A stretch of 64,000 nt of DNA, taken from positions 2,753,584-2,817,583 of the forward strand of contig OX419341.1 in the NCBI GenBank assembly GCA_948470475.1, written 5' to 3'. Of the stretch, positions 45,593 through 59,500 are shown piece by piece. The notes beneath the pieces were generated by a model. It had not been told where the DNA came from and ran no database searches. It saw only the letters and a list, made by a program, of their open reading frames with translations. How positions within the stretch are numbered: position 1 is the stretch's first letter; every line of letters starts with the position of its first letter. The position numbers and the translations under genes are program-made. This DNA is from Galaxea fascicularis. Taxonomy: Eukaryota > Cnidaria > Anthozoa > Scleractinia > Euphylliidae.

Positions 45593-48500
45593 AGAATAGA
45601 AATCATATTTTTGGAGTTCTTGGATGCATTTACACATGATTTCTAGGTTCCTTTTTGAAATAGGCAAAGTTTAAGCCAAATTCAAAATTTGACTCAAAAC
45701 CATGTGGTCCCCCCTTTGGGTTTTGGTCAAAATTTCAACTTTGCTCAAATCTTGCACACAGCTCAAATAAGAATAGAAATCATGTTTTGGGAGTTCTTGG
45801 AAGCAGTTACACATGATTTCTAGGTTCCTTTTTGAAATAGGCAAAGTTTAAGCCAAATTCAAAATTTGACTCAAAACCATGTGGTCCCCCCTTTGGGTTT
45901 TGGTCAAAATTTCAACTTTGCTCAAATCTTGCACAAAGCTCAAATAAGAATAGAAATCATATTTTTGGAGTTCTTGGAAGCATTTACACATGATTTCTAG
46001 GTTCCTTTTTGAAATAGGCAAAGTTTAAGCCAAATTCAAAATTTGACTCAAAACCATGTGGTCCCCCCTTTGGGTTTTGGTCAAAATTTCAACTTTGCTC
46101 AAATCTTGCACACAGCTCAAATAAGAATAGAAATCATGTTTTGGGAGTTCTTGGAAGCATTTACACATGATTTCTAGGTTCCTTTTTGAAATAGGCAAAG
46201 TTTAAGCCAAATTCAAAATTTGACTCAAAACCATGTGGTCCCCCCTTTGGGTTTTGGTCAAAATTTCAACTTTGCTCAAATCTTGCACACAGCTCAAATA
46301 AGAATAGACATCATGTTTTGGGAGTTCTTGGAAGCATTTACACATGATTTCTAGGTTCCTTTTTGAAATAGGCAAAGTTTAAGCCAAATTCAAAATTTGA
46401 CTCAAAACCATGTGGTCCCCCCTTTGGGTTTTGGTCAAAATTTCAACTTTGCTCAAATCTTGCACACAGCTCAAATAAGAATAGAAATCATGTTTTTGGA
46501 GTTCTTGGAAGCATTAACACATGAATTCTAGGTTCCTTTTTGAAATAGGCAAAGTTTAAGCCAAATTCAAAATTTGACTCAAAACCATGTGGTCCCCCCT
46601 TTGGGTTTTGGTCAAAATTTCAACTTTGCTCAAATCTTGCACAACGCTCAAATAAGAATAGAAATCATATTTTTGGAGTTCTTGCAAGCATTTACACATG
46701 ATTTCTAGGTTCCTTTTTGAACTAGGCAAAGTTTAAGCCAAATTCAAAATTTGACTCAAAACCATGTGGTCCCCCCTTTGGGTTTTGGTCAAAATTTCAA
46801 CTTTGCTCAAATCTTGCACACAGCTCAAATAAGAATAGAAATCATGTTTTGGGAGTTCTTGGAAGCAGTTACACATGATTTCTAGGTTCCTTTTTGAAAT
46901 AGGCAAAGTTTAAGCCAAATTCAAAATTTGACTCAAAACCATGTGGTCCCCCCTTTGGGTTTTGGTCAAAATTTCAACTTTGCTCAAATCTTGCACAAAG
47001 CTCAAATAAGAATAGAAATCATATTTTTGGAGTTCTTGGAAGCATTTACACATGATTTCTAGGTTCCTTTTTGAAATAGGCAAAGTTTAAGCCAAATTCA
47101 AAATTTGACTCAAAACCATGTGGTCCCCCCTTTGGGTTTTGGTCAAAATTTCAACTTTGCTCAAATCTTGCACACAGCTCAAATAAGAATAGAAATCATG
47201 TTTTGGGAGTTCTTGGAAGCATTTACACATGATTTCTAGGTTCCTTTTTGAAATAGGCAAAGTTTAAGCCAAATTCAAAATTTGACTCAAAACCATGTGG
47301 TCCCCCCTTTGGGTTTTGGTCAAAATTTCAACTTTGCTCAAATCTTGCACACAGCTCAAATAAGAATAGAAATCATGTTTTTGGAGTTCTTGGAAGCATT
47401 TACACATGATTCCTAGGTTCCTTTTTGAAATAGGCAAAGTTTAAGCCAAATTCAAAATTTGACTCAAAACCATGTGGTCCCCTCTTTGGGTTTTTGTCAA
47501 AATTTCAACTTTGCTCAAATCTTGCACACCGCTCAAATAAGAATAGAAATCATGTTTTGGGAGTTCTTGGAAGCATTTACACATGATTTCTAGGTTCCTT
47601 TTTTAAATAGGCAATGTTGAAGCAAAATTCAAAATTTGACTCAAAACCATGTGGTCCCCCCTTTGGGTTTTGGTCAAAATTTCAACTTTGCTCAAATCTT
47701 GCAAACGGCTCAAATAAGAATAGAAATCATGGTTTCGGAGTTCTTGGATGCATTTACACATGATTTCTAGGTTCCTTTTTGAAATAGGCAAAGTTTAAGC
47801 CAAATTCAAAATTTGACTCAAAACCATGTGGTCCCCCCTTTGGGTTTTGGTCAAAATTTCAACTTTGCTCAAATCTTGCACACAGCTCAAATAAGAATAG
47901 AAATCATGTTTTCGGAGTTCTTGGAAGCAGTTACACATGATTTCTAGGTTCCTTTTTGAAATAGGCAAAGTTTAAGCCAAATTCAAAATTTGACTCAAAA
48001 CCATGTGGTCCCCCCTTTGGGTTTTGGTCAAAATTTCAACTTTGCTCAAATCTTGCACAAAGCTCAAATAAGAATAGAAATCATGGTTTCGGAGTTCTTG
48101 GATGCATTTACAGATGATTTCTAGGTTCCTTTTTGAAATAGGCAAAGTTTAAGCCAAATTCAAAATTTGACTCAAAACCATGTGGTGCCCCCTTTGGGTT
48201 TTGGTCAAAATTTCAACTTTGCTCAAATCTTGCACACAGCTCAAATAAGAATAGAAATCATGTTTTGGGAGTTCTTGGAAGCATTTACACATGATTTCTA
48301 GGTTCCTTTTTGAAATAGGCAAAGTTTAAGCCAAATTCAAAATTTGACTCAAAACCATGTGGTCCCCCCTTTGGGTTTTGGTCAAAATTTCAACTTTGCT
48401 CAAATCTTGCACACAGCTCAAATAAGAATAGAAATCATGTTTTTGGAGTTCTTGGAAGCATTAACACATGAATTCTAGGTTCCTTTTTGAAATAGGCAAA

Positions 48501-51500
48501 GTTTAAGCCAAATTCAAAATTTGACTCAAAACCATGTGGTCCCCCCTTTGGGTTTTGGTCAAAATTTCAACTTTGCTCAAATCTTGCACAACGCTCAAAT
48601 AAGAATAGAAATCATATTTTTGGAGTTCTTGCAAGCATTTACACATGATTTCTAGGTTCCTTTTTGAAATAGGCAAAGTTTAAGCCAAATTCAAAATTTG
48701 ACTCAAAACCATGTGGTCCCCCCTTTGGGTTTTGGTCAAAATTTCAACTTTGCTCAAATCTTGCACACAGCTCAAATAAGAATAGAAATCATGTTTTGGG
48801 AGTTCTTGGAAGCAGTTACACATGATTTCTAGGTTCCTTTTTGAAATAGGCAAAGTTTAAGCCAAATTCAAAATTTGACTCAAAACCATGTGGTCCCCCC
48901 TTTGGGTTTTGGTCAAAATTTCAACTTTGCTCAAATCTTGCACAAAGCTCAAATAAGAATAGAAATCATATTTTTGGAGTTCTTGGAAGCATTTACACAT
49001 GATTTCTAGGTTCCTTTTTGAAATAGGCAAAGTTTAAGCCAAATTCAAAATTTGACTCAAAACCATGTGGTCCCCCCTTTGGGTTTTGGTCAAAATTTCA
49101 ACTTTGCTCAAATCTTGCACACAGCTCAAATAAGAATAGAAATCATGTTTTGGGAGTTCTTGGAAGCATTTACACATGATTTCTAGGTTCCTTTTTGAAA
49201 TAGGCAAAGTTTAAGCCAAATTCAAAATTTGACTCAAAACCATGTGGTCCCCCCTTTGGGTTTTGGTCAAAATTTCAACTTTGCTCAAATCTTGCACACA
49301 GCTCAAATAAGAATAGAAATCATGTTTTGGGAGTTCTTGGAAGCATTTACACATGATTTCTAGGTTCCTTTTTGAAATAGGCAAAGTTTAAGCCAAATTC
49401 AAAATTTGACTCAAAACCATGTGGTCCCCCCTTTGGGTTTTGGTCAAAATTTCAACTTTGCTCAAATCTTGCACACAGCTCAAATAAGAATAGAAATCAT
49501 GTTTTCGGAGTTCTTGGAAGCATTAACACATGAATTCTAGGTTCCTTTTTGAAATAGGCAAAGTTTAAGCCAAATTCAAAATTTGACTCAAAACCATGTG
49601 GTCCCCCCTTTGGGTTTTGGTCAAAATTTCAACTTTGCTCAAATCTTGCACAACGCTCAAATAAGAATAGAAATCATATTTTTGGAGTTCTTGCAAGCAT
49701 TTACACATGATTTCTAGGTTCCTTTTTGAACTAGGCAAAGTTTAAGCCAAATTCAAAATTTGACTCAAAACCATGTGGTCCCCCCTTTGGGTTTTGGTCA
49801 AAATTTCAACTTTGCTCAAATCTTGCACACAGCTCAAATAAGAATAGAAATCATGTTTTGGGAGTTCTTGGAAGCAGTTACACATGATTTCTAGGTTCCT
49901 TTTTGAAATAGGCAAAGTTTAAGCCAAATTCAAAATTTGACTCAAAACCATGTGGTCCCCCCTTTGGGTTTTGGTCAAAATTTCAACTTTGCTCAAATCT
50001 TGCACAAAGCTCAAATAAGAATAGAAATCATATTTTTGGAGTTCTTGGAAGCATTTACACATGATTTCTAGGTTCCTTTTTGAAATAGGCAAAGTTTAAG
50101 CCAAATTCAAAATTTGACTCAAAACCATGTGGTCCCCCCTTTGGGTTTTGGTCAAAATTTCAACTTTGCTCAAATCTTGCACACAGCTCAAATAAGAATA
50201 GAAATCATGTTTTGGGAGTTCTTGGAAGCATTTACACATGATTTCTAGGTTCCTTTTTGAAATAGGCAAAGTTTAAGCCAAATTCAAAATTTGACTCAAA
50301 ACCATGTGGTCCCCCCTTTGGGTTTTGGTCAAAATTTCAACTTTGCTCAAATCTTGCACACAGCTCAAATAAGAATAGAAATCATGTTTTCGGAGTTCTT
50401 GGAAGCAGTTACACATGATTTCTAGGTTCCTTTTTGAAATAGGCAAAGTTTAAGCCAAATTCAAAATTTGACTCAAAACCATGTGGTCCCCCCTTTGGGT
50501 TTTGGTCAAAATTTCAACTTTGCTCAAATCTTGCACAAAGCTCAAATAAGAATAGAAATCATGGTTTCGGAGTTCTTGGATGCATTTACACATGATTTCT
50601 AGGTTCCTTTTTGAAATAGGCAAAGTTTAAGCCAAATTCAAAATTTGACTCAAAACCATGTGGTGCCCCCTTTGGGTTTTGGTCAAAATTTCAACTTTGC
50701 TCAAATCTTGCACACAGCTCAAATAAGAATAGAAATCATGTTTTGGGAGTTCTTGGAAGCATTTACACATGATTTCTAGGTTCCTTTTTGAAATAGGCAA
50801 AGTTTAAGCCAAATTCAAAATTTGACTCAAAACCATGTGGTCCCCCCTTTGGGTTTTGGTCAAAATTTCAACTTTGCTCAAATCTTGCACACAGCTCAAA
50901 TAAGAATAGAAATCATGTTTTTGGAGTTCTTGGAAGCATTAACACATGAATTCTAGGTTCCTTTTTGAAATAGGCAAAGTTTAAGCCAAATTCAAAATTT
51001 GACTCAAAACCATGTGGTCCCCCCTTTGGGTTTTGGTCAAAATTTCAACTTTGCTCAAATCTTGCACACAGCTCAAATAAGAATAGAAATCATATTTTTG
51101 GAGTTCTTGCAAGCATTTACACATGATTTCTAGGTTCCTTTTTGAAATAGGCAAAGTTTAAGCCAAATTCAAAATTTGACTCAAAACCATGTGGTCCCCC
51201 CTTTGGGTTTTGGTCAAAATTTCAACTTTGCTCAAATCTTGCACACAGCTCAAATAAGAATAGAAATCATGTTTTGGGAGTTCTTGGAAGCAGTTACACA
51301 TGATTTCTAGGTTCCTTTTTGAAATAGGCAAAGTTTAAGCCAAATTCAAAATTTGACTCAAAACCATGTGGTCCCCCCTTTGGGTTTTGGTCAAAATTTC
51401 AACTTTGCTCAAATCTTGCACAAAGCTCAAATAAGAATAGAAATCATATTTTTGGAGTTCTTGGAAGCATTTACACATGATTTCTAGGTTCCTTTTTGAA

Positions 51501-52913
51501 ATAGGCAAAGTTTAAGCCAAATTCAAAATTTGACTCAAAACCATGTGGTCCCCCCTTTGGGTTTTGGTCAAAATTTCAACTTTGCTCAAATCTTGCACAC
51601 AGCTCAAATAAGAATAGAAATCATGTTTTGGGAGTTCTTGGAAGCATTTACACATGATTTCTAGGTTCCTTTTTGAAATAGGCAAAGTTTAAGCCAAATT
51701 CAAAATTTGACTCAAAACCATGTGGTCCCCCCTTTGGGTTTTGGTCAAAATTTCAACTTTGCTCAAATCTTGCACACAGCTCAAATAAGAATAGAAATCA
51801 TGTTTTGGGAGTTCTTGGAAGCATTTACACATGATTCCTAGGTTCCTTTTTGAAATAGGCAAAGTTTAAGCCAAATTCAAAATTTGACTCAAAACCATGT
51901 GGTCCCCTCTTTGGGTTTTTGTCAAAATTTCAACTTTGCTCAAATCTTGCACACCGCTCAAATAAGAATAGAAATCATGTTTTGGGAGTTCTTGGAAGCA
52001 TTTACACATGATTTCTAGCTTCCTTTTTTAAATAGGCAATGTTGAAGCCAAATTCAAAATTTGACTCAAAACCATGTGGTCCCCCCTTTGGGTTTTGGTC
52101 AAAATTTCAACTTTGCTCAAATCTTGCAAACGGCTCAAATAAGAATAGAAATCATGGTTTCGGAGTTCTTGGATGTATTTACACATGATTTCTAGGTTTC
52201 TTTTTGAAATAGGCAAAGTTTAAGCCAAATTCAAAATTTGACTCAAAACCATGTGGTCCCCCCTTTGGGTTTTGGTCAAAATTTCAACTTTGCTCAAATC
52301 TTGCACACAGCTCAAATAAGAATAGAAATCATGTTTTCGGAGTTCTTGGAAGCAGTTACACATGATTTCTAGGTTCCTTTTTGAAATAGGCAAAGTTTAA
52401 GCCAAATTCAAAATTTGACTCAAAACCATGTGGTCCCCCCTTTGGGTTTTGGTCAAAATTTCAACTTTGCTCAAATCTTGCAAAAAGTTCAAATAAGAAT
52501 AGAAATCATGGTTTCGGAGTTCTTGGATGCATTTACACATGATTTCTAGGTTCCTTTTTGAAATAGGCAAAGTTTAAGCCAAATTCAAAATTTGACTCAA
52601 AACCATGTGGTCCCCCCTTTGGGTTTTGGTCAAAATTTCAACTTTGCTCAAATCTTGCACACAGCTCAAATAAGAATAGAAATCATGTTTTCGGAGTTCT
52701 TGTAAACATTTACACATAATATCTAGGTTCCTTTTTGAAGTGGGCAAAGTTTAAGCCAAATTCAAAATTTGACTCAAAACCATGTGGTCCCCCCTTTGGG
52801 TTTTGGTCAAAATTTCAACTTTGCTCAAATCTTGCAAACAGCTCAAATAAGAATAGAAATCATGTTTTGGGAGTTCTTGGAAGCATTTACACATGATTTC
52901 TAGCTTCCTTTTT
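45593..52913. repeat. Satellite segment with 6-, 8-, 11- and 25-monomer periodicities
   Basis: The private variant CTTGCAAGC occurs at 46681, 48628, 49690 and 51106, spacings of 11, 6 and 8 exact monomers. CACACCGCTC recurs 4425 bp (25 monomers) apart (47525 and 51950). GAACTAGGC occurs near 46719 and 49729. This points to repeated unequal exchange of multi-monomer cassettes. Confidence 0.75.
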
Positions 52914-52930
52914 AGCTCGTGGAGAGAGCT
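52914..52930. repeat. Left terminus: ATIR copy and 5-bp-stem hairpin
   Basis: AGCTCGTGGAG is the left copy of the asymmetric terminal inverted repeat. The first five bases AGCTC also pair with GAGCT at 52926-52930, leaving a 7-nt loop, so the terminus alone can fold. Confidence 0.75.
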
Positions 52931-53565
52931 ATCGGGGGGAATCAAGATGTCAGGCGTAAACAATGGAAAATTTGTAATCGATTTCCGAGCGTCTCCAGTT
53001 CGGCAGGGCCTTTGATGCATTCGTTAAATGGTCGTTAAGAATGCTCTTATTCGGCTACCAATGAAAGCCGTTCAATATGTCACGTGATATCTCGGTGTTC
53101 GGTACGTGTCTTCGGCAGAATCAGCACATGTGGTTGATCACGCGTACAGTGTTTTCGAGAATTCTGAAGACGCTTTGGTGTTCGATTGATTTACGGAGTA
53201 GAGGTGAGTTGCTCATCATTTATTGTCTTTTACTGTGTCATCATTTTTTTGGATACTACTTTTTGTCCTTGGATTGAAAGACTCAATCCGAAATCACTGG
53301 TTTGTAAGACACAGCCAACAACCGTTGGGCCAAAAGACTTGGTCCACAATCCATTAAAGCAAACACTAAAACCAAAGCAGAAATCCAAGTTAATGATTCC
53401 TGGTACACATTTTATCACTACAGGTTACCAGGAGAAAACGGGAGAAATCTACATCTCTTCTAAGGTGAGAAGCGAAGTAAATACAACGAGCACACATCGC
53501 TTTATTGTACGCGACAAATTGCTTTGTTATCTAAACGCTCGTACTCGATTGCATTATTTGTCGTT
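52931..53565 (+). promoter_or_regulatory. Transposon 5' region: presumed promoter, leader and first intron
   Basis: Non-repetitive sequence between the left terminus and the helicase frame. It contains an upstream 19-codon frame at 53028-53087, the candidate coding exon 53077-53203, the GTGAGT donor at 53204 and two plausible acceptors (53423, 53464). No TATA box is obvious. Confidence 0.4.
53077..53203 (+). CDS. Candidate 5' coding exon of the transposon genes
   Basis: ATG at 53077 opens a 42-codon frame that ends at a consensus donor, GAG|GTGAGT at 53204. In phase 1 this exon can join the acceptor TCTCTTCTAAG|GT at 53465 and enter the frame of the large helicase ORF, giving a protein of 2402 residues. 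It can equally join the acceptor TTTATTCAG|TT at 60581 and read in frame through Val-Val-Ala into the Met of the RPA-like protein. Another acceptor (CACTACAG at 53423) would lead into a different frame ending at 53614. The encoded peptide has no recognised domain. The alternative is that this is untranslated leader. Confidence 0.4.
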
Positions 53566-56500
53566 ATGTTCGCATACTTTGCAGTTGTTTGCAACACCGT
53601 GGCATTTGTTTTGATTACTATATTACTTTTGTACCATTTGGTCAAGAGATATCAGCAGATACAAACTTCGAGGATTGATATACATGCGCACGTGGTTGAA
53701 TCGCCATGTCAATGCAAACTTAGGAGCCCCAAAGTTGACAAAGCGCCAGCAACAGACAGTCGATCTCGATACGACAAGTTTATCACGGGTAAAGCTAGGT
53801 CATGTAGGTATCGAATCCATTGTCGTACGTTTGACCGTGAACCAAGCAGATTACCTGTTAGGAGAATTAATCGTTTATTAAACAAGTCAAGAAAAACAAG
53901 ACGAATTATTCGTAAACATATAGCTAAGGAATTCCCTAAATCGTCCAGAATCCATGAGTGGACACGAAAAAGCAAAATGGGTGGCGACTTAAAATATGCC
54001 AGGCATACATTCAAAACCAAAAAAAATTCCTTCAAACACACACATTATTTCGTTTCTTGCAAAAAGAGAAGCACCACTAGTTTTACAAAAAGAAAAAAGA
54101 AAAAAAGATTATCCAATCTGGATGATGCTTGTGTAAGAAAAAAAATTATGAAACAACAAATACCTATAGAAAGAACAACTAAATTGAAAGTCTTTGGCAA
54201 GTCTGGCCTATTTTACCCATCAAGTCCCCTTTTGTGCAAAGTAGGACACACTGAGAGGTTTTCTTCATCTAGGGAAATGTTAATCATGTCTGGAGATATT
54301 GAGCCTAACCCTGGACCAAAAGAAATTGAAAACACCAGGAAATCTCCACTTGAAACACTACAAGTCAGGTTAGCTCAAAATGGATTGAGGTACTTAGACT
54401 GTGGAGGTGAAGGAGATTGCTTTTTTCGAGTTATCTCAACAAAGTTATATGGATCACCTGACAATCATATGATTGTGCGCCGTAATGGTGTCGTCTTTTT
54501 AATGAACAACCCAGAAAGGTTTATTGAAAGTAATACAGACATTTCGTGGGCATCCTATCTTAATGACATGTTGTCCCAGGGTACCTGGGCTGATCACTTA
54601 ATTATACAAGCAGTTGCTGATGCTATGAATCTGATAATACAGATAATTGAATCAAATGAGACCTTTTCTCCAGTGACTATTGTCAGACCACTGAATAATC
54701 AAGGTAATCCACCACTGACTCTTACCATTGGTCACCTAGGTGAAACGCATTATGTTTCTACTGTTCCAATTTCTGATGATATGAACAATGTAAGAAGTTC
54801 ATCTTCTGTCAACAGGAAAAGCACTTATGAAACAGATACTATTACAAAAAGCCAAGTCCAGTGTATAAATGTAGACAAAACTAATGACAAATGCTTGAAA
54901 AATACAGAAAGAAAAACCTATATTCGAGACTATATGAGGAAAAGAAGATCAAATGAGAAATTAAAAAGTCATGACAATCAAATAAGAAGATCTCACAGAA
55001 TGAGTAATATTGAAAAGACCAGAGAGAATAACAGAATTTATCAAAGAAAATCCAGAGAACAGAACAGATCAACTAAAATGGGAAATGAATTGAAAAGAAA
55101 ATCATGCCAGAATGTTCTTCCTGTTGAGCCAAAGAAGCAATGTATGGAAGTCAATGGTTCTTTTCGTCTTGTAGGCGATATTAACAAAATAATTGAATCT
55201 TTTCATTGCAAAATCAGAGCTGGTCCAGAATATTTATGTGTCTGCTGTGAGCAAATATGGTACAAAACATCTCTTAAGAAATTTAATGTTCATAATTATA
55301 AATCATCTAACCAAAATATATTGTCTAAGTGCAATTTAATTGATCATAAGGTCACACATGACAAACATTGGATTTGCTTCACATGCGATTCGTATCTCAG
55401 GTGTGGAAAAATCCCTCCTTGTTCAAAAGCAAATAAAATGGAATTTCCTAATAAACCTGCCTGCTTGAATCTTACATCTCTTGAAGAAAGATTAATTTCC
55501 CCCAGAATTCCATTTATGCAAATACGTGAGTTACCAAGGGGTGGTCAGTTGTCTATTCATGGTGGTGTCGTTAATGTACCAGCTGACGTAGGCTCAACTG
55601 TTAACACTTTACCTCGATCTCTCAACGATTCACAGACAATTCCAATAAAACTGAAGCGACGCCTTAGGTATAAACATCACTATCAATTTCAACACATTCG
55701 ACCTCACAGAGTGCTAGAAGCAATCAGATACCTTGTGCAAACAAGTGAATTATTTAAAAAAGAAGGGATTAAAGTACAAGAGGGTTGGATTAACAATATA
55801 TGTTCTGAAAATACTGATGAATGGCATGAATTTTTGAGAGATCCTAAAGCAAACACAGAGTGTTCTTCTGATGAGTCTCAAGAAACTCGTAGTGAAACCC
55901 AAGAGATTTTGTCAAAAAACAGTCCTAGTGATGTAAATGTTAATGGAGACAGCCTTGAAAGTGACAATAGTAATGACTCTGTTGATGACAATGATAACTG
56001 GTGTGAAGTTGAAGAACGTTTCTCAGGTTCATTGGACACTTTGCTACAACCCCAAGAAATGATTAATGCTGTTGACAAAATAATAAGCTTTGCACCAGGA
56101 GAAGGGAATAGACCTCTTGGAATATTCATGGACACAGAGTCTGAATATTTGTCATTTCCCACTATTTTTTGTGGAAAACAAAGAGCTTCTTCCAAAGAAA
56201 GAGAAGTGCCTGTCTCCTATAGCACTATATGTAAATGGGAATTGAGAAGCAAAGACAGGAGAGTGGCAGAGTCTGTTCCAAATATATTTTACAAACTGAA
56301 AAAATTGCAAATAAAGCAAATTCAGGATACAGCAAGAATATCATTAAGAAAATGTAAGACAAAGGGAAAAATGTACACAGCTGGGGAACTTAAATCTGAT
56401 GACTATCTTTCTAAACTTATAAATCTAGATGAGGGCTATAGAGTTTTAAGAAATTTAAGAGGTTCACCTCCATACTTTGAAAAGTGTAAAAAAGATTTGT

Positions 56501-59500
56501 TTGCAATGATACGTCAACTAGGTAATCCAACTTGGTTCTGCTCATTTTCTGCAGCTGAAACAAGGTGGTCTCACCTTTTGAAGATATTGGGCAAGGTTGT
56601 AAATCAAAGAAGTTATAGTGATAATGAGATTGCAAACATGTCTTGGCAAGAGAAGTCAGACCTTATTCAAAAAGATCCTGTTACTTGTGCCAGAAACTTT
56701 GAACACATGGTCCAGTTGTTCATAAAAGATGTCTTGAAAAGCACTGCAATGCCTTTGGGAGAGATAGCAGATTATTTTTACAGAGTTGAATTTCAACAAA
56801 GAGGTTCTCCTCACATTCATGCTTTATTTTGGGTTAAAGGAGCACCAGCCTATGGAAAGGCACCTGATGAAACTGTTGTGCATTTTGTGGACAAGTATGT
56901 AACATGTATAAACAGTCAGTCTGATGAAATGAAAGATTTAGTCAATTTACAAGTGCATAGGCATGCTAAAACTTGCAAGAAACTAGGGCACAATGTTTGC
57001 CGATTCAACTTTCCTTTGCCTCCAATGAAAGAAACTGTTATCCTTCATCCTCTTGATGAATTCATACATGAAGAGAGTGAGCTTAAGATAATTAAAGATA
57101 ATTATACCAAAGTTAAGGAACTACTTGATGATATGAAATATGGAGAAGATATAACATTCCATCAATATCTTGAAAAACTAGAATTATCAGAGTCTGATTA
57201 CATTACAGCTATAAAGTATTCCTTGAAACGCCCAACATTATTACTTAAAAGATCACCATCAGAAATAAGGGTAAATAATTATAATACTAACTTGTTAAGA
57301 GCATGGCAAGCAAACATGGATGTACAATTTGTACTAGATCCCTACGCATGTGCTGTTTACATTTTGTCTTATATAACCAAAGGCCAAAGGGGTATTAGTA
57401 AATTGTTAGACAAAGCAAGCAAAGAAGCAAATTCAGGTAACAAAGATATTGTAAACAGAGTACGGCACATAGGAAATGCATTCTTGAATGCTGCTGAAAT
57501 AAGTGCCCAAGAAGCAGTTTATCTAGTTTTACAAATGCCTTTGAGAAGATCATCTAGAGAATTTCAATTTATTAATACTTCCAACCCAGATGAAAGGACA
57601 TTTCTGCTGAAAAGCCATGAGAAAATTAAAGAACTACCTGACAAATCTACTGATGTAGAATCAGATAATCTTCTGAAACGCTATGGAAGAAGACCTAAAC
57701 AGTTAAGTGATATTTGTCTTGCAGATTTTATTGCTTGCTTCAACTGCATCAGAGATAAAGATAGTTCTTTTGATATTTCAAATCTTCATGATGGATATCT
57801 TCCTGAAAATGATTTTCATGAAAACACTGATGATGATCCTCACAGCACTGATGAACATTTAGAGGCATCAGTTGAATATCAAATGAGAGGTGGATTTAAA
57901 ATTGTTAAGCGTCGAAAACCTAGAATTGTCAGATCTATAAGATTTCACAAAGACAAAGACCCTGAAAACTATTATCGCGAGCAACTCATGTTGTATTACC
58001 CTTGGAGAAATGAAGGTAGAGATTTACTTGGAAGTTCCCTTTCGTATCAAGAAAGGTACGAGCAAGTGGAATATATAGTAAATAAGAACAAGAAGAATTA
58101 TGAACACCACACAAATGTCCTTGATGCAGCTGTTGATGACATACAGCATCGAAATAATGAGGAAAACTCTCAACCTGTTGCTCCAAACACCCAACATATC
58201 AATGACCAAGATTTTGCTTGTAAGACAAAACCAAGTGAACTATTTGGCTGTTTTGACCCAGGTAGTAGTAAGGAACATAGTCTGTGTGACATTTTTAATG
58301 ATACTGGAATTTTGCCAAGGTCAAATGATGAAGAGGAACTGCAACAGAATAGATTAAGTGATAGTGATTACAGGAAACTTGTGTGCTCCTTAAATAAAAA
58401 ACAAAGAGAATTTTTTTACCATGTACTGCATTCTATTAAGACCAAAGATGAACCTTTGAGATTATTTTTAAGTGGTGGAGCCGGAGTTGGGAAAAGTACA
58501 GTAACTAATGCATTATACCAAGCACTTGATAGATATCTCAACACAATCCCAGGAGAAAATCCTGACGACATTAAAGTCTTGAAAGCAGCACCTACAGGAA
58601 AAGCAGCATTTAACATAAAGGGGAATACACTGCATTCTGCATTCAAAATACCAGTAAACAGAGGTTTTAGTTACTGCACATTGGACAGAGATCGACTGAA
58701 TACCATTAGAACACAATTGAGAAAATTGCAAGTTATATTTATTGATGAAATTTCAATGGTGGGAAGTGGTATGTTCAATTTTCTCAATCTGAGACTCCAA
58801 CAAATAACAGATACCAACAGACCATTTGGTGGCTTAAGTATAATTGCTGTAGGAGATTTATATCAACTGCAACCAGTTTTTGACAAGTGGATTTTTGAAA
58901 GCAGTAATGATGTTTACAGTGCATTTGCTACCAACATATGGAAAGAATATTTTTCCATCTTTGAGCTAACAGAAATAATGCGCCAAAAGGAGGATAAACA
59001 TTTTGCAGACCTGTTAAATCGTTTAAGAGAAGGAAAGCAAACCCAAGATGATATCACAGTACTTAAATCAAGACTACTGAAATCAAAACAAGGTGAACCA
59101 AATTATCCAGCTTCCCTGACGCATGTATTTTCAAGCAATGCATTAGTAAATGCCTACAATGAAGCTGTGTTCAATTTGTCCCAAAGTCCAAAAGCTCAGA
59201 TAATTGCCATAGACATTGTTATTGGTGATATATCCGATGAATTAAAAGATGAAGTAAAGAAAAAAATCCCTGATGATCCTTCAAAAACAATGGGCTTGTA
59301 CAAAAAACTTAATATTACAGTAGGATCAAAGTATGACTTGACTATAAATGTTGACGTAAGTGATGGACTAACCAATGGAGCAGAATGTGTAGTGCAAGAT
59401 ATTGACTATAGAGTTGCAGAATCTCAGAGACCAAGCATTATTTGGGTAACATTCTCAGATACAAGTATAGGCAATAAGCAACGCAAAGAATATTCATTTC

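Larger units (their letters stand above)
29024..52913. repeat. 177-bp satellite array, about 135 tandem monomers
   Basis: The start of ACCATGTGGTCC recurs exactly every 177 bp (for example 29181, 29358, 29535), all in one orientation for 23.9 kb. The consensus is about 36% GC by hand count. Variation is mainly in a few positions: CCCCCC/CCCCTC, CACACAGC/CACAAAGC/CAAACGGC, GTTTTCGG/GTTTTGGG/GGTTTCGG/ATTTTTGG, GCATTTACAC/GCATTAACAC/GCAGTTACAC. 177 is a multiple of 3, so short open frames of about 62 codons recur on the minus strand, but the usual monomer has an in-frame TAA there. The length is close to a nucleosome repeat, typical of pericentromeric or other heterochromatic satellites. The left edge is the most diverged part; the right edge is interrupted by the transposon. 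Confidence 0.97.

Noticed and set aside
29024..52913. CRISPR-like array
   Set aside because: The whole 177-bp unit is conserved, with no unique spacers, in a eukaryotic context.
53524..53565. TTG start for the helicase ORF
   Set aside because: Eukaryotic initiation at TTG is unlikely; the first in-frame ATG is 53566, and a spliced upstream exon is a better explanation for the open sequence before it.
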